From an uncultured bacterium (lineage in GTDB: Bacteria > Bacillota > Clostridia > Oscillospirales > Ruminococcaceae), in NCBI GenBank assembly GCA_934875375.1, contig CAKXHL010000011.1:1-64000 (forward strand): a stretch of DNA of 64,000 nucleotides. The letters run 5' to 3'. Position 1 is the first letter of the stretch; every line of letters begins with the position of its first letter. The notes under the pieces are model-generated. The model worked only from the letters and a program-made list of their open reading frames with translations. It was not told where the DNA came from and ran no database searches. Of this stretch, positions 1 to 8,214 are shown in pieces. A program made the translations under genes and the position numbers.

Positions 1-1
1 C

Positions 2-43
2 TTTATCCCCGTGGAAGAACTGCTGAAACAGGAAACGGCGTGA
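2..43 (+). CDS. 3' end of an unidentified gene
   Basis: Only the last 13 codons are inside the window (reading FIPVEELLKQETA, then TGA), so the product cannot be named. The stop codon lies inside a 9-bp inverted repeat, positions 34-42 with 51-59 (AACGGCGTG/CACGCCGTT), which may form a stem at the transcript end. No run of T follows it, so termination there is uncertain. The next gene is on the opposite strand and convergent. Confidence 0.45.
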   Translation, partial: FIPVEELLKQETA

Positions 44-120
44 CCGAAGCCACGCCGTTCCTGAGAAAATACGATATTACTTTCTTATGACCCCCGACCA
101 TTTTCTCCGGGGCCTTTTGT

Positions 121-555
121 CTATTTCTTTTTATCCTGGCCGCTCTCTGTTGGAACAGCCGTTTTTTCCAGTGACATCTGCCTTGTCAACCGATCCAGTG
201 GAAAGGGAGGAGATGCCAGCGGCTTTGCCGCGATGGACATCAGCAAAAGCGGATTGTCATCAGCGGCAATCCGGTTGGAATGGAATACGCCGCATTTGCG
301 GCACCGGTGGATCAACGCCCACTCTCCGTTTTTACGCACCCACACTCCAACCGGATCCATAATGCCGCCGCAACAGGACGCCCGATCCCCGGGAACATGG
401 TCGAGATGGACGCTGGACAGGCAAAACGGGCAATGATTGCGGTGACGGCTGCCGGCATTTTGGCAAACAACCAACGCGCCGCACACCTGACAGACAAAAC
501 AGCTTTCGCTTACTCCGCCGGATTTTTCTTCTTTTTTATTTTGAAAACGATCCAC
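121..555 (-). CDS. RNHCP domain protein (putative zinc-binding)
   Basis: 144-residue soluble protein. Residues 39-45 read RNHCPFC, the motif that names the RNHCP family (Pfam RNHCP). Paired cysteines suggest zinc knuckles: C22/C25, C42/C45, the CCGG near residue 61 and the CRKCG near residue 85. The biochemical role of the family is unknown. The start is GTG at 555: the codon just upstream is an in-frame TAA, and an AGGAGG lies 12 bases before it. The last 40 residues are low in structure and end in three lysines. It stands alone between a convergent gene end and a divergent DUF1858 gene. Family assignment is firm; function is not. Confidence 0.85.
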   Translation of the reverse strand: MDRFQNKKEEKSGGVSESCFVCQVCGALVVCQNAGSRHRNHCPFCLSSVHLDHVPGDRASCCGGIMDPVGVWVRKNGEWALIHRCRKCGVFHSNRIAADDNPLLLMSIAAKPLASPPFPLDRLTRQMSLEKTAVPTESGQDKKK

Positions 556-744
556 TTAACATCATATCCTCCTAAAGTTATCAACCACTTGCGGAGGCCC
601 TGCAAAAATTAGTTCGCACAAACCTCCTGCTGTGCGACAATCTCCAAAACATATGCGATCAACAAAAAGCATTTCTCCTTTTTCTTATCTGTTTTGGCTT
701 ATCCTATCACATCTTTTTCCTGTTTGCAAGGAAAAATCCTGCTC

Positions 745-773
745 TTGCCAAATGATGACGAATCAGGTATAAT
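745..773 (+). promoter_or_regulatory. Sigma-A type promoter of the DUF1858 gene
   Basis: TTGCCA (745-750) and TATAAT (768-773) separated by 17 bases, about 30 bases upstream of the start codon at 805, which has AAGGAG eight bases before it. Confidence 0.6.
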
Positions 774-804
774 TTTTTCATCAAACCGATAAGGAGTGGA
801 AATC

Positions 805-1008
805 ATGACCGTAACAAAAAATACTTTGATCGGCGATCTGCTGGCAAATGATATGAATACCGCCCGTTTCCTGTTTGAAATGGGAATGCACTGTGTTGGC
901 TGCCCCGCTTCTGCCATGGAAAGCCTGGAGGAGGCCTGCGCGGTACACGGTGCGGATGTAGACGAACTGGTTCAAAAAATTAACGACTATTTGGCACAGA
1001 ACGCCTAA
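805..1008 (+). CDS. DUF1858 domain mini-protein (hybrid-cluster-protein-associated redox disulfide domain)
   Basis: 67-residue protein matching the DUF1858 family, also described as the hybrid cluster protein-associated redox disulfide domain. The pattern is a short helical start with the LIGDLL motif, then GMHCVGC, giving a C30-x-x-C33 pair, followed by a helical C-terminus. The family is found alone or fused to redox enzymes in anaerobes and is thought to act in thiol redox chemistry; the partner is not visible here. The start was placed at the ATG at 805, where AAGGAG has ideal spacing, rather than the GTG nine bases earlier that overlaps the ribosome site. It has its own promoter and appears monocistronic. 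Confidence 0.88.
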   Translation: MTVTKNTLIGDLLANDMNTARFLFEMGMHCVGCPASAMESLEEACAVHGADVDELVQKINDYLAQNA

Positions 1009-1195
1009 ACGTCTGCGGGGGAATCTGCGGGATTTCCACGCTTTTCGCTATGTGTTTGGAGGAAGCCGGTTTTTGTCTTTCAAACGGGATGGACAAAACA
1101 GGTGCGGCGCGCCGGGGTTGAACGGATTTTTGCCGGCTCTTTCTCCTTTCTGCCGCCCGTGTTTTTCAAAAAACGGCTATTCGTTTTTCGCCAGG

Positions 1196-1233
1196 CGAGA
1201 GCCGGTGAGGGCAGGCTCTCGTCCATCTTTTTT
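1196..1233 (+). terminator. Probable intrinsic terminator
   Basis: CGAGAGCC (1196-1203) pairs with GGCTCTCG (1214-1221) around a 10-base loop, followed after three bases by a T-rich stretch. It lies about 190 bases after the DUF1858 stop and just before the ECF S-component promoter. The 1009-1195 stretch holds no gene I can support. Confidence 0.5.
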
Positions 1234-1245
1234 CAAAAAAAACGC

Positions 1246-1276
1246 TTGACCTGGAGTAGACTTTAAATTGTATGCT
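1246..1276 (+). promoter_or_regulatory. MerR-type promoter/operator upstream of the ECF S component
   Basis: TTGACC (1246-1251) and TATGCT (1271-1276) are separated by 19 bases, the over-long spacer typical of MerR-family activated promoters. The spacer holds an imperfect dyad centred on GGAGTAGACTTT. It sits 42 bases before the start codon at 1318. No MerR gene is adjacent; the only one in the window is 28 kb away with a different operator. Confidence 0.6.
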
Positions 1277-1317
1277 TTGAAAGAGACCTTTTCGAAAAGA
1301 CAACAGGAGGTAGAAGC

Positions 1318-1854
1318 ATGAAAAAACAATCGACCAAAAAGCTGGTGCTGGCGGCGCTGTTCCTGGCTTTGGCCTATCTGCTGCCCTTTTTGACCGGGCA
1401 GATTCCGGAAATCGGCAGTATGCTGCTGCCAATGCACCTGCCGGTGCTGATCTGCGGCTTTGTATGCGGATGGCCTTATGGCTTGGCGGTGGGCTTTGCC
1501 GCACCGTTGCTGCGTTCCTTTACGCTGGGAATGCCGCCCCCCTTCCCCACTGCGGTGGCTATGGCCTTTGAATTGGCGGCTTATGGGGTAATCACCGGCA
1601 TCTGCTACAAAAAGCTGCCGAAAAAACCGCTTTTTCTTTATGTGGATCTTCTGGCTGCCATGATCGGCGGCCGAATTGTCTGGGGAGCAGCCATGATGAT
1701 CTGTTTGGGTATCAAAGGCGGCGCCTTTACCTGGTCGGCCTTTTTATCCGGATCGGTGCTCAGCGCGATTCCCGGCATTGTCTTGCAGCTGATTCTTGTC
1801 CCGATTATTGTCGCCGTACTGCAAAAAGCAAAGCTGATTCCCGACGATCAATGA
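1318..1854 (+). CDS. ECF transporter S component (substrate-specificity subunit)
   Basis: 178-residue integral membrane protein with about six hydrophobic segments (roughly residues 9-25, 41-64, 81-97, 105-130, 140-168), the size and layout of energy-coupling-factor S components. These bind a vitamin or other micronutrient and dock on the shared EcfT/EcfA module, which is not in this window. An AGGAGG lies seven bases before the ATG. The PMHLPVLICGF segment resembles S components of the general ECF_trnsprt family, so the substrate cannot be named. The MerR-type promoter upstream suggests induction by a small molecule or stress. A strong hairpin terminator follows immediately, so it is transcribed alone. 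Confidence 0.82.
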   Translation: MKKQSTKKLVLAALFLALAYLLPFLTGQIPEIGSMLLPMHLPVLICGFVCGWPYGLAVGFAAPLLRSFTLGMPPPFPTAVAMAFELAAYGVITGICYKKLPKKPLFLYVDLLAAMIGGRIVWGAAMMICLGIKGGAFTWSAFLSGSVLSAIPGIVLQLILVPIIVAVLQKAKLIPDDQ

Positions 1855-1877
1855 ATTTTTGGGAACGGATTGTTTTA

Positions 1878-1907
1878 AAAAAGCCATGGCAAAAGCCATG
1901 GCTTTTT
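1878..1907 (+). terminator. Intrinsic terminator of the ECF S gene
   Basis: A 13-bp perfect stem, AAAAAGCCATGGC with GCCATGGCTTTTT, around an AAAA loop, ending in a T run. It begins 24 bases after the stop codon and is symmetrical enough to work from both sides. Confidence 0.85.
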
Positions 1908-2099
1908 GTTATGGGAAAAATCCGCAGGTCAAACCTGCGCCAAGAACAATCTATATCTGTATGCAGCCTGTGATGGACACACCGGACAGACAGGAACGGC
2001 CATTCGCTGTAACCCTTTCCCGCCGGATTTTTTCGAACGATTCGGCAGATCCCTTCCCCTGACGGCAAAAAATCTCTGTCTTTTGCTGCCAGGGCCCTC

Positions 2100-3038
2100 T
2101 TATTTGTCCCCAGCCTTTCTTTTTCGCTTGGCGCTGATTTTCTCGCGGATTTTTTCCAACGCCTCATTATATCGCTCCGACTGGGCATTGGGGAACGCTT
2201 TGAGCAAGCGGACAGGCATTTTCTCCTGCATAATCCGCTCGTATTCCTCAGACAACTGGGCAAGGCGCGCCTTCTTCTCCTCGATAGACCCCAAAAAAGC
2301 CTGCTTTTTCTGCTCTGCCGTCAAGCGAAACTGCTCCTGCCGCGCTTCGAGCGTACCGCGAAACGCTGCGCGTTTCTGTTCCGCTTCTTCTTTCCACTGA
2401 GCAGAGGATTCTTTCAGCTTTTCCCCAGTTCCGGCCAGTTTCAGTGCGCCCTCCGCCAGGCCGCTGCCGATATCCTCAGACAGTTCGTGCATCAGGCCGC
2501 TGACCTCCTCCAGCCGTTTGAGCCGGCGGTTGAGTTTGAGAATCCCCGCTACCGTCACGTAAAAATCACAGGCAAAGCAAAACAAGCATATTCCCACTAT
2601 AATCTGCCCGGCCAGCGTGGGAATCCAACGGACAAATCGGGTGATCCCCGGATGGATTAAGTCCATAACCATTACACAGCCCAGCCCCCACAGGATAGAA
2701 AAACGCAGGCAGATATAACCGCCGAGGTTAAAAGGCTGATTGGAATAGTCCCACCAGCTGGTGTGAAACACCTTTTTCAGCACGTAGCCGGTGATCCATT
2801 CCAGCGCGCTGGTCAAAAACATGGAGCCAAAAAACAACAGCAGCCAGTTCTTTTGCAGCGGCGTCAGGCAAAAAACGACGATTACCATACCAAAACCGTA
2901 GATTGGACAGACCGGACCGCTTAAAAATCCGCGGTTCACAAAGTGGCCCGTATTGATGGTGTTGAAGATGACCTCCGCGCACCATCCCAAAAACGCATAG
3001 ATGACAAAAAAAGCCAGATATTCATAAAAAGAATACAT
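2100..3038 (-). CDS. Putative ABC-transporter-permease-like membrane protein (PF06541 family)
   Basis: 312-residue protein. The first 170 residues carry about five membrane segments with family motifs FLGWCAEVIFN, NRGFLSGPVCPIYGFG and ALEWITGY, characteristic of the family annotated as putative ABC transporter permease. After about residue 175 the protein becomes a long charged, probably coiled-coil cytoplasmic tail rich in E, K, R and Q and ending in a basic KRKRK stretch. The start was set at the ATG at 3038, which follows GGGGGAG, instead of an ATG 14 codons upstream without a site. No ATPase is co-transcribed, so an actual ABC role is doubtful; a membrane scaffold or sensor role is possible. 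Confidence 0.7.
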   Translation of the reverse strand: MYSFYEYLAFFVIYAFLGWCAEVIFNTINTGHFVNRGFLSGPVCPIYGFGMVIVVFCLTPLQKNWLLLFFGSMFLTSALEWITGYVLKKVFHTSWWDYSNQPFNLGGYICLRFSILWGLGCVMVMDLIHPGITRFVRWIPTLAGQIIVGICLFCFACDFYVTVAGILKLNRRLKRLEEVSGLMHELSEDIGSGLAEGALKLAGTGEKLKESSAQWKEEAEQKRAAFRGTLEARQEQFRLTAEQKKQAFLGSIEEKKARLAQLSEEYERIMQEKMPVRLLKAFPNAQSERYNEALEKIREKISAKRKRKAGDK

Positions 3039-3096
3039 CAAAACTCCCCCTTTCCCAACGATACCTTTATTATAGTCCAACCGCTTGAAAAAGCAA

Positions 3097-3129
3097 CCGG
3101 CACCATCCCCAAAAGTAGGACGGTGCCGG
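3097..3129 (-). terminator. Intrinsic terminator of the trpXYZ operon
   Basis: CCGGCACC with GGTGCCGG, extended to 12 pairs with one mismatch, around a 9-base loop; on the minus strand it is followed by TTGCTTTTTC. That T-rich tail also overlaps the likely promoter of the downstream PF06541 gene, whose TATAAT lies at about 3071-3076. Confidence 0.7.
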
Positions 3130-3209
3130 AATCATGTGTGAGGCGTTTGCTGTGTTTAGCAAGGCAAAACAGCGGACAAGCACTTTTTAAGGCAGAAATA
3201 AGAAAAAAT

Positions 3210-4004
3210 TCAAACCAGCAGCATCCGGTCATTGTCCAGCACCTTATGCTGTTTTGCGCGATACAATTCCATCAGGCCGGCAACGGTCATTTTTTCCCGC
3301 TCGACACCAGAAAGATCCAAAATAATCTTTCCGCTGTCCATCATGACAGTGCGGCTGCCGCTGGACAGCGCAGACTGGATGTTGTGGGTAATCATCATGG
3401 TAGTCAGGCGGTTCTTTTGGATGATTTGGTTGGTGATGGCCATGATCTTTTCGGCAGTGGCCGGGTCCAACGCGGCTGTATGCTCGTCAAGCAAAAGCAG
3501 CTTGGGCGGCACGATGGTACTCATCAGCAGCGTCAGCGCCTGCCGCTGCCCACCGGACAAAAGGCCCACTTTGGTATCCATCCGGTCCTCCAGTCCCATA
3601 TCAAACTCGGCCAGGGCAGACCGGAAAAAATCCCGGTCGCGGCGGCAGACCGCCAGGCGAAGGCCCCGGCGCTGACTGCGGGAATAAGAAAGAGCCAGAT
3701 TTTCTTCAATGGTCATATGAGGCGCGGTCCCTTTCATGGGGTCCTGAAACAGGCGCCCGATCTTGGCGGCCCGCTTATGCTCGGGGTCATAGGTAATATT
3801 CTTCCCGTCCAGGAAAATAGCGCCGCTGTCCGCCCAGAAAGAACCGCCAATCGCCGAAAACAGCGTGGACTTTCCCGCTCCGTTGGAACCAATGACAGTG
3901 ACAAACTCACCGGGTGCCAGCGAAAGGCTCAGATGGTCCAGCGCCACATGCTCATTGGGGGTGCCCGGCGCGAACACCTTTGTCAGGTCATGAATGCACA
4001 GCAT
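3210..4004 (-). CDS. trpZ: Tryptophan ABC transporter, ATP-binding protein
   Basis: 264-residue ABC ATPase: Walker A GSNGAGKST near residues 39-47, Q-loop in LFQDP, signature LLSGGQRQ near residue 147, and Walker B LLLLDEH. The usual Walker-B glutamate is present, but the residue after it is H where most families have P; DEHTAALDP is normal for the BmpA/TrpXYZ-like subfamily. It overlaps the permease gene by 17 bases, so it is translationally coupled. As last gene of the operon under a tryptophan T-box it should energise uptake of tryptophan or a precursor. Symbol given by operon context and established T-box regulation of trpXYZ. Confidence 0.85.
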   Translation of the reverse strand: MLCIHDLTKVFAPGTPNEHVALDHLSLSLAPGEFVTVIGSNGAGKSTLFSAIGGSFWADSGAIFLDGKNITYDPEHKRAAKIGRLFQDPMKGTAPHMTIEENLALSYSRSQRRGLRLAVCRRDRDFFRSALAEFDMGLEDRMDTKVGLLSGGQRQALTLLMSTIVPPKLLLLDEHTAALDPATAEKIMAITNQIIQKNRLTTMMITHNIQSALSSGSRTVMMDSGKIILDLSGVEREKMTVAGLMELYRAKQHKVLDNDRMLLV

Positions 4005-4902
4005 GGCGAAGCCCCTCTCTTTTGATTTTTCTGCGGGCCAGCATCTGCTTGACTGCCGGTACCGACAGCGCAGCGGCTACGATAACTGCCGATACAATTT
4101 TTAAACAGTAGGCCGGGAACAGATTGGTCTTAAGGGCTAAAGCGATCATCAGCCGGTAAATCACTGAACCTGCCACTGTGACGCTCAACCCCCAGGTTAC
4201 CCCCCGGCGGCCGAAAATCCTCTCTCCGATAATAACCGAAGCCAGCCCCACCGCTACGATGCCAATGCCGGAGCTGATATCCGCAAAGCCCTGGTACTGG
4301 GCCAGCAGCGCCCCGGACAAGCCAATGCAGCCGTTGGCGATGGCTAATGCCAGGATTTTGGTATGATCCACATTAATAGAAGAAGCCCGCACCATATCCT
4401 CATTATCTCCGGCGGCCCGGATGCAAAGGCCGATATGCGTTTTCAAAAACAAAGCCAGCGCCGCTACCACCGCCGCGCAGAACAAGCCGGCCAACAGAAG
4501 TCTGACGATCTCTTTGTCCACGCCGGGCAGCAGATCAACGGCCAGCCGAAACAAGGTATCCAGTCCCACCAGGGAAATGTTGGAGCTGGACCCCATGACG
4601 GCCAGATTGACCGAATACAGCCCGCTCATGGTCAGAATGCCCGCTAAAATCGGATGGATACGCAGTTTAGTCTGCAAAACACCGGTGACTGCGCCGCCCA
4701 GACTGCCGGCCAGAAATCCCAGCAGCACCCCGGCCAGCGGATGTCCCGCGGCAGTCAGCGCCGCGGACACCGCCAGCCCGAAGGTAAAGGTCCCTTCTGC
4801 CGACAGGTCGGGGATATCCAGGATGCGGAAAGCGATATACACGCCCACCGCCAGCAGCCCGTAAATCAACCCAAGCTGCAAAGAGCCCACTATTAATGTC
4901 AT
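3988..4902 (-). CDS. trpY: Tryptophan ABC transporter, permease
   Basis: 304-residue permease with about eight membrane helices, of the branched-chain-amino-acid/ribose-type fold (BPD_transp_2) used by the TrpXYZ family. Motifs include YIAFRILDIPDLSAEGTF near the start and FADISSGIGIVAVGLASVIIGERI near residue 235. The ATG at 4902 was chosen because AAGGAG lies eight bases upstream; a longer reading frame extends 17 codons without support. It is the second gene of the operon, 60 bases after the binding-protein gene, and overlaps the ATPase gene. It forms the membrane channel for the substrate delivered by the lipoprotein encoded upstream. Confidence 0.85.
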   Translation of the reverse strand: MTLIVGSLQLGLIYGLLAVGVYIAFRILDIPDLSAEGTFTFGLAVSAALTAAGHPLAGVLLGFLAGSLGGAVTGVLQTKLRIHPILAGILTMSGLYSVNLAVMGSSSNISLVGLDTLFRLAVDLLPGVDKEIVRLLLAGLFCAAVVAALALFLKTHIGLCIRAAGDNEDMVRASSINVDHTKILALAIANGCIGLSGALLAQYQGFADISSGIGIVAVGLASVIIGERIFGRRGVTWGLSVTVAGSVIYRLMIALALKTNLFPAYCLKIVSAVIVAAALSVPAVKQMLARRKIKREGLRHAVHS

Positions 4903-4962
4903 AACCAAATCTCCTTTTGTACTGCTCCCTTCGGGAGCCCGGCAGATTGCCAATCGAAAAAA

Positions 4963-5949
4963 CTACTTCGCATCCTCCACCAAAATAGCTTCAGACGCCA
5001 CCTCTTCGGGAATATCGGCGCCGATCGCCTCCGCAGTGGTCTTGTTGATCACCACATCGGTTGCCACAACGACAACCGACGGAATTTCCGCAATGGGCTT
5101 GCCGCCGAGATACTCCACCGCCATATCCGCAGTAATGGCACCAATCTGGGTATCGCTGATGGCGACAGTGGCAAAGCCGCCGGATTCCACGGTGGTATTG
5201 GAGCTGCAGTAAACAGGGATTTTTGCCTCACGAGCAACCTCTGCCACCAGATTCATCGCACTTTGGATGACGGAGTCGTTGGGAATAAAGAACGCGTCTA
5301 CTTTGCCGATGAGGCTCTGGGCTGCCTGCTGCACCTCTGACGAGTTTGCAACCACCGCTTCCTCATAGGAAAGGCCGATGGAATCCAGATACGCCTTGCT
5401 GCTTTCCACCGTGGTAACCGCATTGATCTCGCCGGTATTATACAAAAATCCGTAGGTCTTGCAGCCGGGGGTCAGCTGATCCGCCAGGTCAAAAATTTCG
5501 TTGACCGGAATGGCGTTGGAGGTGCCAGTTGCATTTTTATCCGGCTTTTCCATGTCGCTGATGATTCGGGCTCCCACCGGGTTGGAGACCGAGATGAAAA
5601 ATACGGGGATATCGCTTTCCAGATTCACCATCGCCTGGGAGGCAGGCGTTGCGATGGTGACCACCAGATCCATGCCGTTATCCACCATTTCCTGACAGAT
5701 GGTATTGAGATTGGTGGAATCCCCTTGGGCATTTTTATAATGGAAGTTCGCTTTGCTTTCGTCATAGCCGCGATCCTTCATCTGCTGGACAAATCCCTCG
5801 CGCATATCGTTAAACGCGCCGTTTTCAATCAGCTGGATGATGCCGATATCAATTTTTTCTGTCGATTGCTGCTGACAGCCGGCAAAAAGCGTAAGGATCA
5901 TGCAAAGTACGGTAAGAATCGCTGCGATGTTTCGAATGGTTTTCATCAT
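4963..5949 (-). CDS. trpX: Tryptophan ABC transporter, substrate-binding lipoprotein
   Basis: 328-residue lipoprotein: hydrophobic signal ending in the lipobox LFAGC (cysteine near residue 23) followed by a two-lobe binding domain of the ABC_sub_bind (PF04392) family, with motifs DIGIIQLIENGAFNDMREGF and PVFFISVSNPVGA. The start is the first of two adjacent ATGs at 5949, six bases after AAGGAG; the second ATG is equally possible. It is the first gene after the Trp T-box leader and is followed by the permease and ATPase, matching the known T-box-controlled trpXYZ arrangement. It captures the ligand outside the membrane. Ligand assignment rests on the T-box specifier and gene context, not on binding residues. 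Confidence 0.87.
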   Translation of the reverse strand: MMKTIRNIAAILTVLCMILTLFAGCQQQSTEKIDIGIIQLIENGAFNDMREGFVQQMKDRGYDESKANFHYKNAQGDSTNLNTICQEMVDNGMDLVVTIATPASQAMVNLESDIPVFFISVSNPVGARIISDMEKPDKNATGTSNAIPVNEIFDLADQLTPGCKTYGFLYNTGEINAVTTVESSKAYLDSIGLSYEEAVVANSSEVQQAAQSLIGKVDAFFIPNDSVIQSAMNLVAEVAREAKIPVYCSSNTTVESGGFATVAISDTQIGAITADMAVEYLGGKPIAEIPSVVVVATDVVINKTTAEAIGADIPEEVASEAILVEDAK

Positions 5950-6020
5950 GGGTTTCTCCTTTTCAAAAATCATTTTGTCGGAAGAATCCGAGGGTTTCTC
6001 AGGCAGCGCTTTTTTACAAC

Positions 6021-6300
6021 AAAAAAACATCTGTCCTTGAAAAACAAGGACAGATGTTATCATCATCTGCGGTACCACCTTGATTGGCATGCAAAGCACG
6101 CCCACCTCTGCAGAGTGCCGACACACTCCCCGCCCTGTAACGCTGGCGCTGCGTCGCAGAATACTGGGGGCCTTCGCCCTTTTCCCCGCGCCCTCCGTGG
6201 TCCATTTGTCAGTTCCGCATCTCTGCCGGGCTCTCACCTGCCCCGACTCTCTGAAAGCGCGTAAACCGTTTTATCTCCACTTCTCCGGTTTGTTTTTTGG
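6021..6300 (-). promoter_or_regulatory. T-box riboswitch leader, tryptophan-specific
   Basis: On the minus strand the leader contains the AGAGAGTCGGGG and GGTGAGAGCCCGG elements of Stem I, a specifier loop with codon TGG (6204-6202) followed by ACC, the conserved T-box AGGTGGTACCGC (6080-6069) and an intrinsic terminator, AACATCTGTCCTTG with CAAGGACAGATGTT plus a T run (6058-6021). TGG specifies tRNA-Trp. Uncharged tRNA-Trp would stabilise the antiterminator and switch on trpXYZ; charged tRNA would allow termination. The leader ends 72 bases before the trpX start codon. Confidence 0.95.
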
Positions 6301-6309
6301 TTTGACAAT

Positions 6310-6338
6310 ATAAAACCACAAACTTTACTCTTTGTCAA
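6310..6338 (-). promoter_or_regulatory. Promoter of the T-box/trpXYZ transcript
   Basis: Minus-strand TTGACA (6338-6333), 17-base spacer, TTTTAT (6315-6310) with TATATT overlapping just downstream; transcription would begin just before Stem I of the T-box leader. Confidence 0.65.
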
Positions 6339-6392
6339 GCATTTTTTAGACGGATAAACATCCGGGCCGAGGCCCTGTTTGTCCCTGTATTT

Positions 6393-7667
6393 CTAACCTT
6401 TTTGGCTGACATAAGGCACAGTGCTGCCGCCGTGGGGCATCACGATCACATCTTTGCCGGTAAAATCCACCGAAGCCAGAAGCTGCTGCATATCAGTATA
6501 CCCCTCGATGCCCATGTCCCGCAGCGTTTCGGGCGAAAGCTCGGTGAGCATTAGCACCCTGCCGCCTCGGATCACCTCGCAGCCCGCATAAAAAATATAT
6601 CCTGCAATGGTAAAGCCCGCCCGCAGATCCGCATCCAGCGAGTTGGTTTTTAACGACCGGCTCCAGTCAAAAAAGTCCGGCGCACCGCCGCCATCCGGGC
6701 ACTGGGCGACAAAAATCATCGTTCCGCCGGGCTTGACCGCCTGCCCCATATTGAGCAGTGTTTTGATTCCCTGATAAAGGTTAATGTCCTTGGGATATCC
6801 GCCGCAGCTGGCAATGACGATATCCGCCTTTTGCGAAATGGGTACGCCGGAGATCTGCTGCACCAGCCGGCAGCTTTCCTCCCAGGCCCTCTGCCACTGG
6901 CCGCACACCAGCCGGCATTGGCAGCCCTGCTGATTCATGACGATGTTAATGCCGAACACCGGATTTACCAAAGCGGCGGCCTCGGTCATATCCAGATGAA
7001 CCGGATTATCCTCCAGCTTGCCCATGCCAATGCGGCTGGAGGAACAGGGCTTATCCGGGTCCAGGCACATCATGTGGTTGTGCAGAATGGTCTGTTTGCC
7101 GCTGATGCCAGGCAGAATACTTTTGCGGCCGCCGCCGTAGCCGGACATCAGATGGTGAACCGTCGCGCCGATGGTGATGACCTTGCGGCCCACCGCCAGC
7201 GGGTTGACCCAAACGGGGGTACCAAAACTGGTCTCACCCAGATAAGCCAGCGGACCGTCACAGTCATGGCAGACAACCTTGACCTTTTGATAAACCTCTT
7301 CCGACGCGATTTGGCGCAGTTCCTTCTCGCTCTGCTCCCGGTGAGTGCCCAACGCCACCAGCACGGTCATATTCTGGTGCAAAACGCCGCACTCTTCGTG
7401 CAGAAACGCCACCAATTCCCGGCAAACCAGATCCTGCCGAGACCAAAAGCGGGTGACATCGCTAATGACAATGGTCACCAGATCCTCAGACGACACCAGC
7501 TGTTCCAGCGGTGCCCCGCCTATCGGGCTGTGCGCAGCCGCGTAAAATGCCTCACGCACATCCTCGATGGCCGGCTGTGCCGCCGGTTCCAGACAGCGCA
7601 CCGATTTTGCGCCGTCAAAAGCTGCCTCTACCTGCGAAGAACCGTAACCCAACCAAAACTTTTCCAA
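6393..7667 (-). CDS. larA: LarA-family nickel-dependent racemase/epimerase (DUF2088)
   Basis: 424-residue protein. The four residues that define LarA are recognisable: H109 in GTHR, H171/H172 in VHHLMSGYGGG, K182 in GGRKSILPG (the lysine bearing the nickel-pincer cofactor) and H198 in HNHMM. Lactobacillus LarA is 426 residues with these at near-identical positions. I chose a TTG start at 7667 because it gives this length; no ATG fits, and the ribosome site (GGGGCGG) is weak. LarA interconverts D- and L-lactate, but many homologues act on other 2-hydroxyacids. The cofactor genes larB, larC and larE are not in the window. It is divergent from the Dabb gene. Confidence 0.85.
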   Translation of the reverse strand: MEKFWLGYGSSQVEAAFDGAKSVRCLEPAAQPAIEDVREAFYAAAHSPIGGAPLEQLVSSEDLVTIVISDVTRFWSRQDLVCRELVAFLHEECGVLHQNMTVLVALGTHREQSEKELRQIASEEVYQKVKVVCHDCDGPLAYLGETSFGTPVWVNPLAVGRKVITIGATVHHLMSGYGGGRKSILPGISGKQTILHNHMMCLDPDKPCSSSRIGMGKLEDNPVHLDMTEAAALVNPVFGINIVMNQQGCQCRLVCGQWQRAWEESCRLVQQISGVPISQKADIVIASCGGYPKDINLYQGIKTLLNMGQAVKPGGTMIFVAQCPDGGGAPDFFDWSRSLKTNSLDADLRAGFTIAGYIFYAGCEVIRGGRVLMLTELSPETLRDMGIEGYTDMQQLLASVDFTGKDVIVMPHGGSTVPYVSQKG

Positions 7668-7830
7668 AATACCGCCCCGCTTTCCAAATCGATTGATGCT
7701 TTTTCCGGTATCGCACCGGAAAGAGAAAACAATTTTTTCATGATACGCTTCTTTTTTTCCGCTGTCAATCATGCTATACTCTTGAAAACAGGGCACCCTC
7801 TGCGGCGCCTTTTCCAAAGGAGCGATAACC

Positions 7831-8130
7831 ATGTTCAAACATCTGGTCTTATGGCAGTTTTCTCCCGAAGTTTCCCCGGCCCGCCGGGAAACGCTGATCC
7901 GGGAGCTGGACGGCCGGTTCCGCGCCATGGTGGGACAGGTTGAAGGGCTGCAAAAAGCGGAAATCGGGCAAAATCTCCTACCGGACAGCGGATACCATAT
8001 GATCCTTTACACGGAATTCACCAACCGGGAAGCGATGGAAGCTTATCAAAACCATCCGCTTCACCTGGCGGTAAAAGAAGAAATGAAAAATACCGTCTGC
8101 GGCCGCCTGGCGGTGGATTATCAGGTCTAA
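7831..8130 (+). CDS. Dabb-family stress-responsive A/B barrel protein
   Basis: 99-residue single-domain protein with the Dabb (PF07876) pattern: FKHLVLWQFSP at the N-terminus, a central FTNREAMEAYQNHPLHLAV segment, and a closing strand AVDYQV. These ferredoxin-like barrels dimerise; in plants they are stress-induced and in bacteria they are of unknown or olivetolic-acid-cyclase-like function. An AAGGAG lies nine bases before the ATG and a TATACT at about 7775-7780 may be its -10 box. It is divergent from the larA homologue and may share its regulatory region. Confidence 0.88.
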   Translation: MFKHLVLWQFSPEVSPARRETLIRELDGRFRAMVGQVEGLQKAEIGQNLLPDSGYHMILYTEFTNREAMEAYQNHPLHLAVKEEMKNTVCGRLAVDYQV

Positions 8131-8214
8131 ATCCCGCATCAGCATACAAAAAAGCGCCCCCTTTCTTAACATTTTCTTAACACGATTCTGCACCATTCTG
8201 CGTTTTATTTTTGT

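Noticed and set aside
121..612. Plus-strand small open frames opposite the RNHCP gene
   Set aside because: They lack ribosome sites and family motifs; the minus-strand frame has the RNHCP motif and a good ribosome site.
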